Below are positions 1 to 6,142 of a DNA stretch of 7,765 nucleotides, in pieces. A program made the position numbers and the translations under genes. The stretch is from assembly GCA_030039575.1 (NCBI GenBank), contig JASHVH010000514.1, positions 1 to 7,765 of the forward strand, given 5' to 3'. Source of the DNA: Acidimicrobiales bacterium (lineage in GTDB: Bacteria > Actinomycetota > Acidimicrobiia > Acidimicrobiales > Palsa-688). Each line of letters starts with the position of its first letter. The stretch's first letter is position 1. A model generated the notes under the pieces. That model was not told where the DNA came from, made no database searches, and saw nothing but the letters and a program-made list of their open reading frames with translations.

Positions 1-10
1 TAAGCACCCG

Positions 11-37
11 GGTCTGCCGCAAGCTGCTCGGTAGACC
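11..37. other. small hairpin in the flank downstream of glnS
   Basis: Arms GGTCTGCCG (11-19) and CGGTAGACC (29-37) pair over nine positions, with one G-T wobble, around a nine-base loop. No T-run follows on either strand, so it is not a convincing intrinsic terminator, although it lies about 200 bases past the glnS stop. The rest of 1-235 shows no credible gene. Plus-strand frames entering from the left edge stop by position 41, and minus-strand ATGs beyond glnS are followed by stops within about 16 codons. A short GGCTGC triplication at about 180-200 is simple GC-rich sequence. Confidence 0.25.
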
Positions 38-235
38 TTGAAGGGGTCAGCGTTCGCGTTCCGTCATGGGAACTTGGTTGGCATTAATGGAGGCGCGCGA
101 CTGCCTTGTCCTATTTGTAGCTGGAAACCGTCACAAACCGGCCAAAGCGCGCCGTTGTCGAAAGGGCGCAGGCACCATCGCGGCTGCGGCTGCGGCTTGG
201 GCTGGGGATTACTTGCCTTTGGGGGACAGGAGAGT

Positions 236-2563
236 TCAGCCCAAGCGAGCGTTAAGCAACCTCTGGACTACCACCGGGTTGGCTTTGCCTTGGGATGCCC
301 TGAGAACTTGGCCTACGAAGAACCCCAACAGGCCGGTCTTTCCGGCGCGGTACAGATCCACCTGGTCCGGGTTGGCAGCCAGCACCTCATTGACGATGGC
401 GGCGATGGCGTCCTCATCGCTGACCTGCGCCAGACCGCGCTCGTCGATGATCTGGCGGGGGTCGCCGCCTCGCTGGACCAGCTCAGCAAAGACGTCTTTG
501 GCCGCCGTCCCGGTGATCTCGCCTGACTCAACGGCCAGTACCAGCGCGCCAAGCCCCTTACCTGTGAGCTTGGTCCCGTCGAGGGGGCGGTCGCCTAGTT
601 CGCGTGGAAGCTCGTTGATGACCCAGCGGGCCACGACATCCGGCGGGGCGCCGCTGCCGACAGCGTCCTCGAAGACGTCACCGGTCGGCCGGTCGGCGGT
701 CAAGAGATCTACCTCGCCCTCCCCCAACCGGTACTTCGAAGGCCAGGTGGCGAAGCGGTCGGCCAACACGGCGTCCCGAACCCGAGCTTCCGCCCGGTAC
801 TCGACGCGGCTCTTCTTCGGCGGGCGGGTATTCGCTTTGGCCGTCTTTCGAGCGGGCGCCGGCGCCGGCGCCGGCAACTGCGACTTGGCCTGCCATGAGT
901 CTCGCAGGGTAACGGTCCGGTTTAATACCGGGGCGCCGGCTTTCGAGTCAACCGTATCGAACACGAAATAACCGACGCGTTCCAGCTGCCAGCGGCTGGC
1001 GGGTTCGGCCCCGGCCAGGCTGGGCTCAAGGCGGGCGCCACTTACCACCTCTAGAGATTTGGGGTTGAGGTCGTCGTCGGCGCCGTCCTCGGGCCGCGCC
1101 TCCAGGAACAAGCGGTCGTAGAGGCGAACTTCGGCGGGCACGGAAAGGGTGGCGGGCACCCAGTGGATGACACCCGACACCTTGACGCCAGGTGGTTTTT
1201 TGCCGACCGAGTCGGGGACGTGGTGGCAGCGGACTTCCACGACCTCGCCCCTTTCGGTGACGACTTCATCGCAGGTGATACAGGGGCCATGGCGCAGACG
1301 GACCGTCCGGCCCGGGGAAAGCCGCTGATAACCAGGCGGCGGGTCAAGGACGAAATCGTCCTGTTCGATGAGGATCTGACGCTCCAAAGGGATGCTCCGC
1401 TCGCCTGGCTTACCGATATCTGGGGGGAAGTACGGCCCGGTCATCTCCTCGACGTCGCCTTCCGGCCAAGAGGTGATGGTGACTTTTAGTGGGCGCAGGA
1501 CACCCATGACCCGCGCGGCGGTCCAGTTGAGATCGTCTCTGACACAGAACTCAAGCTTTTCGATGTCGACGGACGAGTTGACTTTGGCCACACCCACCAG
1601 GTCGGCGAAGGCGCGGACAGCTTCAGGGCCAACACCTCGGCGACGCATCGCCGCGATCGTTGGCATGCGTGGATCTTCCCAGCCGTCGACGTAACCCTCG
1701 TCCACCAGCGCCAGGAGCTTGCGCTTGCTCAGAACGGTGTAATCAAGGTTGAGACGCGCGAACTCGTACTGTTGTGGCCGGCTGAACCCGTGGCGTTCAG
1801 AGACGCGTGTGCTGTCAATGACCCAGTCGTACAACTCGCGGTTGCTTTCGAACTCCAGGGTACATAGCGAGTGGGTGACACCCTCGATGCCGTCGGAGAG
1901 GGGATGGGCCCAGTCGTACATCGGGTAGATCGGCCAAGCATCACCTGTTCGGTGGTGCCGGACGTGACGGATCCGGTAAAGCAAGGGGTCGCGCATCTTC
2001 ATGTTGGGGGAACCAAGATCGACCTTGGCTCTGAGAACGCAACTCCCGTCTCGCAGATCCCCGGCCCGCATCGACCGGAACAGGGCCAGATTTTCTTCTT
2101 CCGTCCGTCCCCGGTACGGCGACGGACGACCCGGCTCGGCGAGACTACCCCGGTACTCCTTGATCTCCTCGTCGCTTAAATCGTCGACGTAGGCCTTCCC
2201 TTCGCCGATGAGGTCCTCGGCCAGCCGGTACATCTCGTCGAAATAATCGGACGCGTACAAGGCCCGGTCCCCAAAAGAAAAACCAAGCCAATTGACGTCG
2301 GCCACGATCGAATCGACGTACTCGACGCCTTCGGTCAGAGGATTGGTGTCGTCGAAGCGAAGGTTGCAATGGCCGCCATATTGTTCGGCCACGCCGAAGT
2401 TGAGGCAGATCGACTTAGCGTGACCGATGTGCAAATAACCGTTCGGCTCCGGTGGAAAGCGGGTGACGACGCGGCCATCATGCTTACCGGTACGTAGGTC
2501 GTCCTCGATGACCTCGCGGATGAAATCAGAGTGGCTTGTCCCAGCGCGTTCATCACCTGTCAT
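236..2563 (-). CDS. glnS: glutaminyl-tRNA synthetase with C-terminal GatB-tail/YqeY-like domain
   Basis: Cytoplasmic class I aminoacyl-tRNA synthetase that charges tRNA-Gln with glutamine using ATP. Residue numbers count from the GTG at 2566; the adjacent ATG at 2563 is taken as start, and neither has a strong ribosome site. The Rossmann fold carries PPEPNGYLHIGH (38-49) and the KMSKS-like VLSKR (278-282). Residues used for glutamine choice in the E. coli enzyme appear retained at a constant offset: Arg36 (RFPPEP), Tyr217 (PMYDW) and Cys235 (SLCTLEF). The anticodon-binding beta-barrels span about 350-560. A proline/alanine then lysine-rich linker (about 565-587) leads to about 190 extra residues, so 775-776 aa against 554 in E. 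coli. This tail has GatB-type signatures: YRLGEGEVDLLTADR, a helical bundle, and the closing GFFVGQVLRASQGKANP motif. NCBI names such proteins glutamine-tRNA ligase/YqeY fusions, and Deinococcus has one. The tail probably helps bind tRNA. It is transcribed away from the conjugation operon. Confidence 0.96.
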   Translation of the reverse strand: MTGDERAGTSHSDFIREVIEDDLRTGKHDGRVVTRFPPEPNGYLHIGHAKSICLNFGVAEQYGGHCNLRFDDTNPLTEGVEYVDSIVADVNWLGFSFGDRALYASDYFDEMYRLAEDLIGEGKAYVDDLSDEEIKEYRGSLAEPGRPSPYRGRTEEENLALFRSMRAGDLRDGSCVLRAKVDLGSPNMKMRDPLLYRIRHVRHHRTGDAWPIYPMYDWAHPLSDGIEGVTHSLCTLEFESNRELYDWVIDSTRVSERHGFSRPQQYEFARLNLDYTVLSKRKLLALVDEGYVDGWEDPRMPTIAAMRRRGVGPEAVRAFADLVGVAKVNSSVDIEKLEFCVRDDLNWTAARVMGVLRPLKVTITSWPEGDVEEMTGPYFPPDIGKPGERSIPLERQILIEQDDFVLDPPPGYQRLSPGRTVRLRHGPCITCDEVVTERGEVVEVRCHHVPDSVGKKPPGVKVSGVIHWVPATLSVPAEVRLYDRLFLEARPEDGADDDLNPKSLEVVSGARLEPSLAGAEPASRWQLERVGYFVFDTVDSKAGAPVLNRTVTLRDSWQAKSQLPAPAPAPARKTAKANTRPPKKSRVEYRAEARVRDAVLADRFATWPSKYRLGEGEVDLLTADRPTGDVFEDAVGSGAPPDVVARWVINELPRELGDRPLDGTKLTGKGLGALVLAVESGEITGTAAKDVFAELVQRGGDPRQIIDERGLAQVSDEDAIAAIVNEVLAANPDQVDLYRAGKTGLLGFFVGQVLRASQGKANPVVVQRLLNARLG

Positions 2564-2566
2564 CAC

Positions 2567-3179
2567 CAGCCACTCTACCGGCGACCACCGGCGGCCCGAT
2601 TACGGAGCTCACCGCGATGGATGTGATGCTCCCCGGCGGGAGCCCTGGGTTGGCGGGCTTGCAGAGACTGCGCGTAGGGACCCAAGCCGCTGTGCGGTTA
2701 AATGCTGCCGTGCCCACAGTTTGGTGACGGGGCGTACTCATCCCCTGGTATTTTTCCGAAGTAGAACCTGGATTTTTGGGGCGAGCGCCGTCGGCCGGCG
2801 CAGGAAGACCTGGCCGCAAAGGCCACGTTTCGGCCTCGCGGAGCGCACAATAAGCAGTCCTCCTCGCTCGAGAGGCCCAAGCCCGGTCCCACTAGGGCCC
2901 GGACCACCGCGTGGAATTCCGACTGTGCTCGATCGCAGGCCAAATCGTCACGCACCACACGTGCGCCAAAGCCAGGAGCAAGGCGAGATCGCGGCGCGAA
3001 AGGAAAAACAGACCGCAGCTCCGATGACGGGCGGGTGACGGGAGAGTGACGGGCGGATGACCCGGTAAGTAGACCGCTCAGAGTGGGCTGCTCAGCGGGT
3101 ATGCACCCTGAGTGGCGCTCGGCTCACTAAAGTTACACACGTGTCATGCGGTGAGGGTCGGGCCTAGGGGCCGCTAGAC
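2567..3179. promoter_or_regulatory. divergent spacer between glnS and the conjugation operon
   Basis: More than 600 bases with no supportable gene, between the start of glnS (minus) and the rightward genes (plus). Open frames here are either antisense extensions over the glnS 5' end or Arg/Pro-rich readings without a ribosome site or recognisable motif. The region must hold the glnS promoter and probably the operon promoter. No clean -35/-10 pair of the housekeeping type is visible; TAAAGT at 3128-3133 is a possible -10 without a matching -35. The notable content is the 11-bp repeat array at 3023-3066. A GC hairpin (GCGCCG 2785-2790 with CGGCGC 2796-2801) has no trailing T-run and is not a terminator. 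No tRNA-like T-arm was seen. Confidence 0.5.
3023..3066. repeat. tandem 11-bp direct repeats, possible response-regulator binding array
   Basis: Four consecutive 11-mers read GATGACGGGCG, GGTGACGGGAG, AGTGACGGGCG and GATGACCCGGT. The heptamer TGACGGG recurs exactly at 3025, 3036 and 3047, and a decayed copy (TGACCCG) starts at 3058. Spacing is exactly 11 bp, one helical turn, so all copies present the same face. Read on the minus strand the units are of the form GTCAYYC. OmpR/PhoB-family regulators bind 11-bp direct repeats, and the Streptomyces PHO box has a GTTCACC core with this unit length; one unit (GGTCATCCGCC) fits the degenerate consensus as I recall it at 10 of 11 positions. The repeat is directly seen; regulator identity is inference. 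An iteron or plasmid-type binding array is an alternative. One isolated TGACGGG also occurs at 2725-2731. Confidence 0.6.
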
Positions 3180-3533
3180 ATGCTTACCACTCCCTCCACT
3201 GGCAGTGGTAAGCCGGAAGATAAGTCTCCATTGACAGTGGGCGTGGCTGCTGTGGCCCGGTGCCCGGCCGCGAGCCTGCTTGAGATCTGCAACCCCGACT
3301 GGCCCGGCGAGGCCCGGGAATGCGCCGATCTGACCGCGGCGGGGCCTGCAGGCGGGCCCGGTGGGCAAAGGGCCTGCGACAGCCTCTCGGCCGGTCGGCA
3401 CCGCAAGCAAAGGGCCGTGCTTCAAGTGCGGCCCCCGAGCAGCCATAGGGCAGGAGGGGCCCCGCTCGGGGGCGGGCTACCTGCAGTGGCACGCCGAAAT
3501 CTGGCCCTGGAGAAGGGAGAGTTCGGGGGGTGA
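3180..3533 (+). CDS. doubtful small ORF upstream of the operon, unknown function
   Basis: A 117-aa reading frame that I do not recognise. In favour: an ATG preceded by AGGGG at a nine-base gap, G/C-rich third codon positions through the middle, and a stop that overlaps the next gene's GTG by four bases (GTGA), as in coupled operon genes. Against: Gly/Pro/Ala/Arg-heavy composition, no membrane segment or known motif, and an inverted repeat occupying codons 1-12, which looks like control DNA rather than coding sequence. TTG (3231) or GTG (3237) could be later starts. The same stretch may simply be an untranslated leader of the operon. Confidence 0.3.
   Translation: MLTTPSTGSGKPEDKSPLTVGVAAVARCPAASLLEICNPDWPGEARECADLTAAGPAGGPGGQRACDSLSAGRHRKQRAVLQVRPPSSHRAGGAPLGGGLPAVARRNLALEKGEFGG
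3182..3240. repeat. perfect 10-bp inverted repeat plus a related palindrome 32 bp away
   Basis: GCTTACCACT (3182-3191) and AGTGGTAAGC (3204-3213) are perfect inverted arms around 12 bases. Nested inside is a competing palindrome, CCACTG-G-CAGTGG (3196-3208), which shares bases with the outer right arm, so two mutually exclusive hairpins are possible. The block CTCCACTGGCAGTGG (3194-3208) recurs as CTCCATTGACAGTGG (3226-3240), 13 of 15 identical and offset by 32 bp, close to three helical turns. That is typical of operators bound by a dimer or tetramer; an origin-of-transfer element or RNA switch is possible. It lies at the 5' edge of the doubtful ORF at 3180 and about 300 bases before the first firm operon gene. 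Confidence 0.6.
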
Positions 3534-4615
3534 CGCCCAACGGCACCGTGGCGCTCTTGGTGCTGGCGGGCCCGCTCGGGCTCATCTTGTTGATCATTAT
3601 TTTGCTGGGCGGTGGGGCGAGCAGTGGCTCCGAGCAGCTAGCCAGCGCGGCCAGCCCGGCTGGGCCGCTCAACACGTCCGCTGTGCCCAACCCGTCGTGG
3701 GTACCGTGGATCGAGCAGGCCGGGAGCCTCTGCCCGGACATCACGCCAGCGGTCATGGCCGCTCAGGACTCGGTCGAGAGCAGCTGGGACCCGAACGCCG
3801 TCTCGCCGGTGGGCGCCGAGGGCATCGCCCAGTTCATGCCTGCTACTTGGCCGGCCTACGAATCGCCGGCGGCCGTCCCTGGCCCGGACACGCCGTTCAA
3901 CGTGCCTGATGCGATCATGGCCCAGGGGCGCCTCGACTGCGCCCTCGTGGCGGCGGTCGGCACGCTGGCCCAGCAGACGGGGATCCCGGCCCTCACCCTC
4001 GCCCTCGACGCCTACAACGCCGGCCTCGCCGCCGTCACCCAAGCAGGCGGAGTTCCCGACAACGCGCAGACCGAAGACTACGCCCCCGCCATAGAGCTGC
4101 TCGCCAGCACGACCTATGCCGAGATCGGCTCGTCCCCGGCCAGCACGGGGACCGGTGGCTTTGCGTCGGCCGAGATATCGGCGGCGCAGGGCGAGCTCGG
4201 CTTGCCCTACGTCTGGGGCGGCGGCTCCGACAACGGCCCGAGCGGTTCGGCTACAGCCCCGCCGGCCCTTGTAGGCCAGCCGGGCTTCGACTGTTCGGGC
4301 CTCGTCATGTACGCGGTTTACCAAGCCTCGGGCGGCGTTATAGCCCTCCCGCACTTGAGCGAGGAACAAGTGACCCTGGGCCAGCCGGTGGCTGTCGGCA
4401 CCGGTGGCCAGGTCCTGGCCTCCGGGGCCCTGGAGCCCGGTGACGTGATCGGCTTTTTCAATTTGGACGCCGACAACCAGTGGGACCACATCGGTATCTA
4501 CGTGGGCAATGGAGAGATGATCGATGCTCCCGAGACTGGCCAGGTCGTCTCGGTGACCAACCTCGCCACTCCGTATTGGACGTCGGTCGAGTGGGACGTA
4601 CGGAGCTTCGGGTAG
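3530..4615 (+). CDS. membrane-anchored two-domain peptidoglycan hydrolase (SLT-like + NlpC/P60), VirB1/CwlT-like
   Basis: 361-aa cell-wall enzyme expected to open the peptidoglycan for the secretion channel. The GTG start has AAGGGAG (3513-3519) ten bases upstream. A hydrophobic segment at residues 7-27 acts as uncleaved anchor or signal. Residues about 55-195 form a lytic-transglycosylase/lysozyme-like domain: the Glu83 region (VESSWDPNAVSP) matches the usual ESGWNPNAVSP pattern, followed by GAEGIAQFMPATW and the DAYNAG motif (160-165). Residues about 212-360 form an NlpC/P60 endopeptidase: YVWGGG (227-232), catalytic Cys255 in FDCSGLV, then PGDVIGF and His320 in DHIGIYVGNG. The third catalytic position, 12 residues after the His, is Asp332 (IDAP) where many members have His. 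The same two-headed architecture is found in CwlT of ICEBs1 and Tn916 Orf14. It heads the operon and its TAG overlaps the next GTG by one base. Confidence 0.9.
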   Translation: MTPNGTVALLVLAGPLGLILLIIILLGGGASSGSEQLASAASPAGPLNTSAVPNPSWVPWIEQAGSLCPDITPAVMAAQDSVESSWDPNAVSPVGAEGIAQFMPATWPAYESPAAVPGPDTPFNVPDAIMAQGRLDCALVAAVGTLAQQTGIPALTLALDAYNAGLAAVTQAGGVPDNAQTEDYAPAIELLASTTYAEIGSSPASTGTGGFASAEISAAQGELGLPYVWGGGSDNGPSGSATAPPALVGQPGFDCSGLVMYAVYQASGGVIALPHLSEEQVTLGQPVAVGTGGQVLASGALEPGDVIGFFNLDADNQWDHIGIYVGNGEMIDAPETGQVVSVTNLATPYWTSVEWDVRSFG

Positions 4616-5262
4616 TGAAGTTCCCCCTTGGGCTCACGGTCGGCCTATCCTCCTCTTGCGCTTTTGTGGCCTGGGCCGGCACCGCCGTAGCCCTGGGCCA
4701 CCCTGTCGCCGGCGCAGTGCACCCGGCTGCAAGCGCAAAACTGGCTCGGCACAAGCCCGCAACTAACACGAAACTCCGCGAGGGACGGCCCAGGACGGCG
4801 CCGCCTGAGGGCCCTTATGAGGGGGTGGACCGCCAAAACCCGGTGGCGGTGGGAAAGGCGTTCCTTCGGGCGAGCTACACCTTCGATACCGGGACACAGG
4901 CCTCGACGAACCCGGCCACCGTTCGCTCGACGATCTGGTGCACGCCTTCTCTCAGGGCCAGGATGCTGGCCGAGCTCCCACATGGCTCGCCGGGCGGCCA
5001 GTGGATCGACTGGACCGCCCACAAAGCGGTGACGGCTGTGGCGGTGGACTGGGCACCCGAGTCGGGGGCACCGCCCGACACGACGGACGCCGCCCAGGAG
5101 TCCTACGACGTCACCGTGACACCGCACGGGGAGCACGGTTGGACAGGGGAGCCCGACTACTACGTCTGGTGGGTGACGCTTTCGAGGACAGGGCCGAAAA
5201 CGCCGTGGGAAGTAGCAAGTTTTGAGGTACAGCCATGGTTTCCTTCGAGCAGCGGCAAATAG
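4615..5262 (+). CDS. membrane-anchored extracytoplasmic protein, NTF2/VirB8-like candidate of the conjugation module
   Basis: 215 aa. GTG start at 4615 shares one base with the upstream TAG and has GGAG (4602-4605) nine bases before it. The same frame opens further upstream to 4480, but that lies inside the hydrolase gene. Residues about 4-28 are a hydrophobic anchor or signal, followed by a basic, proline-rich stalk (40-68). The C-terminal part starts with NPVAVGKAFLRASYTFDT (75-92), the usual opening helix of NTF2-like domains, has WCTP (108-111) typical of actinobacterial conjugation-cluster proteins, and ends in two strands, YYVWWVTL and WEVASFEV. In Gram-positive conjugation systems bitopic NTF2-like proteins (TcpC, VirB8-like) form the envelope scaffold. 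Fold assignment is inference from pattern and context; a family name cannot be given securely. Confidence 0.75.
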   Translation: MKFPLGLTVGLSSSCAFVAWAGTAVALGHPVAGAVHPAASAKLARHKPATNTKLREGRPRTAPPEGPYEGVDRQNPVAVGKAFLRASYTFDTGTQASTNPATVRSTIWCTPSLRARMLAELPHGSPGGQWIDWTAHKAVTAVAVDWAPESGAPPDTTDAAQESYDVTVTPHGEHGWTGEPDYYVWWVTLSRTGPKTPWEVASFEVQPWFPSSSGK

Positions 5263-5780
5263 CTGGCGCCAACGGCGCTATGGCTGGCGCTGGCCAGTCG
5301 TCGAGCGGGCCGTACTGGGCCTGGGTCGGCGCCCACGGCGGCGCCGGCGTCACAACCCTCTCCGAAGTCGTGCCCGGCGGCGCCGACTTCGGGCGGGACT
5401 TCCCTGCACAAGCTGGGGCCCCCGGTCTGCCGGCCGTCGTGGTGTGCCGCTCCAACGCCCAAGGTCTCGTCGCCGCCCGAAAGACCGCGGCAAGAGCTGC
5501 ATCTTTCGCTACGGACGTGTTGGGCCTCGTCGTCGTGGCCGACATGCCAGAGCGTCGTCGCCCGAAAGCGTTGGCGGAAGCCCTCTATTTGACCCGCGGC
5601 GCCTACCAGGAGCTTTGGGAAATGCCATGGGTACCGGCGTGGCGCTTCGGCGAGCCCCCGGCACCGGCCAATAGCCCCCGTCAAGTGCGCCAGCTCCTGG
5701 TCGACCTCTGGACCGCCCTAGACCTCCCGCTCCCCGGCGGGAAGAGCCAAAAAAGACAAGGAGGTAGCAAAGGAAAATGA
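5235..5780 (+). CDS. P-loop-like protein with degenerate Walker A, DUF6668-like
   Basis: 181-aa soluble protein with no membrane segment. ATG at 5235 is supported by GAGG (5224-5227) seven bases upstream and overlaps the preceding gene by 28 bases. Residues 28-42 (WAWVGAHGGAGVTTL) match the ParA/MinD-type glycine-rich loop GGxGKT, but the phosphate-binding Lys is Val39. Two hydrophobic strands follow: LPAVVVCRSNAQG (65-77), and LGLVVVADMPERRRP (96-110), the latter in Walker-B-like position. The C-terminal half contains MPWVPAWRFGEP (130-141) and a leucine-rich helix (151-163), then a lysine-rich tail. I recognise this pattern from actinobacterial proteins annotated DUF6668 beside T4SS-like genes; the name is from memory. 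It is probably a non-hydrolysing or weakly nucleotide-binding cytoplasmic partner of the apparatus. Its stop overlaps the next ATG by four bases. Confidence 0.75.
   Translation: MVSFEQRQIAGANGAMAGAGQSSSGPYWAWVGAHGGAGVTTLSEVVPGGADFGRDFPAQAGAPGLPAVVVCRSNAQGLVAARKTAARAASFATDVLGLVVVADMPERRRPKALAEALYLTRGAYQELWEMPWVPAWRFGEPPAPANSPRQVRQLLVDLWTALDLPLPGGKSQKRQGGSKGK
5758..5774 (+). promoter_or_regulatory. strong Shine-Dalgarno for the small membrane protein gene
   Basis: AAGGAGGT at 5758-5765 is a near-perfect complement of the 16S rRNA tail, 11 bases before ATG 5777 and 14 before ATG 5780. A second purine run, AAAGGA (5769-5774), sits closer to the start. It is inside the 3' end of the preceding gene and is the strongest ribosome site in the operon, which suggests that the small protein is made in excess of its neighbours. 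Confidence 0.7.
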
Positions 5781-6076
5781 TGCACAATCTGCTCGGGGCG
5801 CACTGGCTGTTGGCCCAGTGCACCGGCACCTCGTGCCCGGCCCCGTCCGACACAGCGTTGCCGGGCCAGGTGCAGTCCCAATTGGACAGCGTCCTCGGCT
5901 GGGTGAAGTGGCTGGGCTTAGCTGCCGCTTTCGCCGGCCTGTTCGCCGCCGCGGCGCGGATGACGCTCAGCCACCGCGTAGGCAGCGGCGGCGAGCACAT
6001 GAGCGCCCTCGGCTATATCGCCGGCGGGCTCGTACTCATCGGCTCGGCCTCGGCGCTGGTCGGTTTCTTCGTGTGA
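5777..6076 (+). CDS. small two-helix membrane protein, VirB2/TrbC-like (DUF6112-like) candidate
   Basis: 99 aa. The start is ATG 5777 in an ATGA overlap with the previous stop; ATG 5780 is an in-frame alternative that drops one Met. The N-terminal part is hydrophobic with two cysteines (Cys15, Cys20) and a proline-containing stretch (DTALPGQVQSQLDS). Helix 1 is about residues 42-62, a short basic/polar loop follows (RMTLSHRVGSGGEH), and helix 2 is about 77-98, ending at the C terminus. Two hydrophobic helices joined by a short positive loop in a protein of about 100 aa is the layout of VirB2/TrbC pilin-type subunits and of the actinobacterial DUF6112 proteins in SCO6880-type clusters. In Gram-positive systems these probably line the channel rather than form a pilus. 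Family membership is inferred from topology and neighbours. Confidence 0.75.
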   Translation: MMHNLLGAHWLLAQCTGTSCPAPSDTALPGQVQSQLDSVLGWVKWLGLAAAFAGLFAAAARMTLSHRVGSGGEHMSALGYIAGGLVLIGSASALVGFFV

Positions 6077-6093
6077 CTTAGCAGGCAGCCAGG

Positions 6094-6142
6094 ACGGAAC
6101 GCGCCCATGCGCCCTCACGAAACGCGCCCGTACGAAACGCGC
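6094..6142. repeat. three short direct repeats around a start codon
   Basis: ACGGAACGCGCCC (6094-6106), ACGAAACGCGCCC (6117-6129) and ACGAAACGCGC (6132-6142). The first copy lies just before the ATG at 6107 and overlaps its ribosome site; the other two encode ETRP and ETRK. The first two are 23 bases apart, not a multiple of three, so the repetition is of DNA rather than only of protein. Confidence 0.5.

Noticed and set aside
149..169. GCGCC/GGCGC hairpin as glnS terminator
   Set aside because: Only five paired bases with an 11-base loop and no real T-run on the minus strand.
66..971. 301-aa plus-strand open frame over the 3' part of glnS
   Set aside because: Overlaps the GlnRS tail domain antisense; Ser/Arg/Ala-rich composition without recognisable features.
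2785..2801. GCGCCG/CGGCGC hairpin near a T-run as terminator
   Set aside because: The T-run precedes the hairpin on the plus strand and becomes an A-run after it on the minus strand, so it fits neither direction.
2463..3038. 191-aa plus-strand open frame from the glnS 5' end into the spacer
   Set aside because: Starts antisense to conserved GlnRS residues, Pro/Arg-rich, and its end runs into the 11-bp repeat array.
3231..3236. TTGACA as a promoter -35 box
   Set aside because: No TANNNT-like -10 at 16-19 bases downstream; the hexamer is explained by the repeated palindrome unit.
3638..4489. 283-aa open frame antisense to the hydrolase gene
   Set aside because: Arg/Gly/Val-rich shadow of a high-GC coding strand, no motif or ribosome site; the sense gene has clear catalytic motifs.
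4480..4614. N-terminal extension of the 4615 gene back to an upstream start
   Set aside because: It would overlap the NlpC/P60 coding region; GTG 4615 has its own GGAG site and gives a proper membrane anchor.
5777..5850. lipoprotein signal at LLAQC in the 99-aa protein
   Set aside because: Gln precedes the Cys where a lipobox needs Gly/Ala/Ser, and the n-region is not typical.
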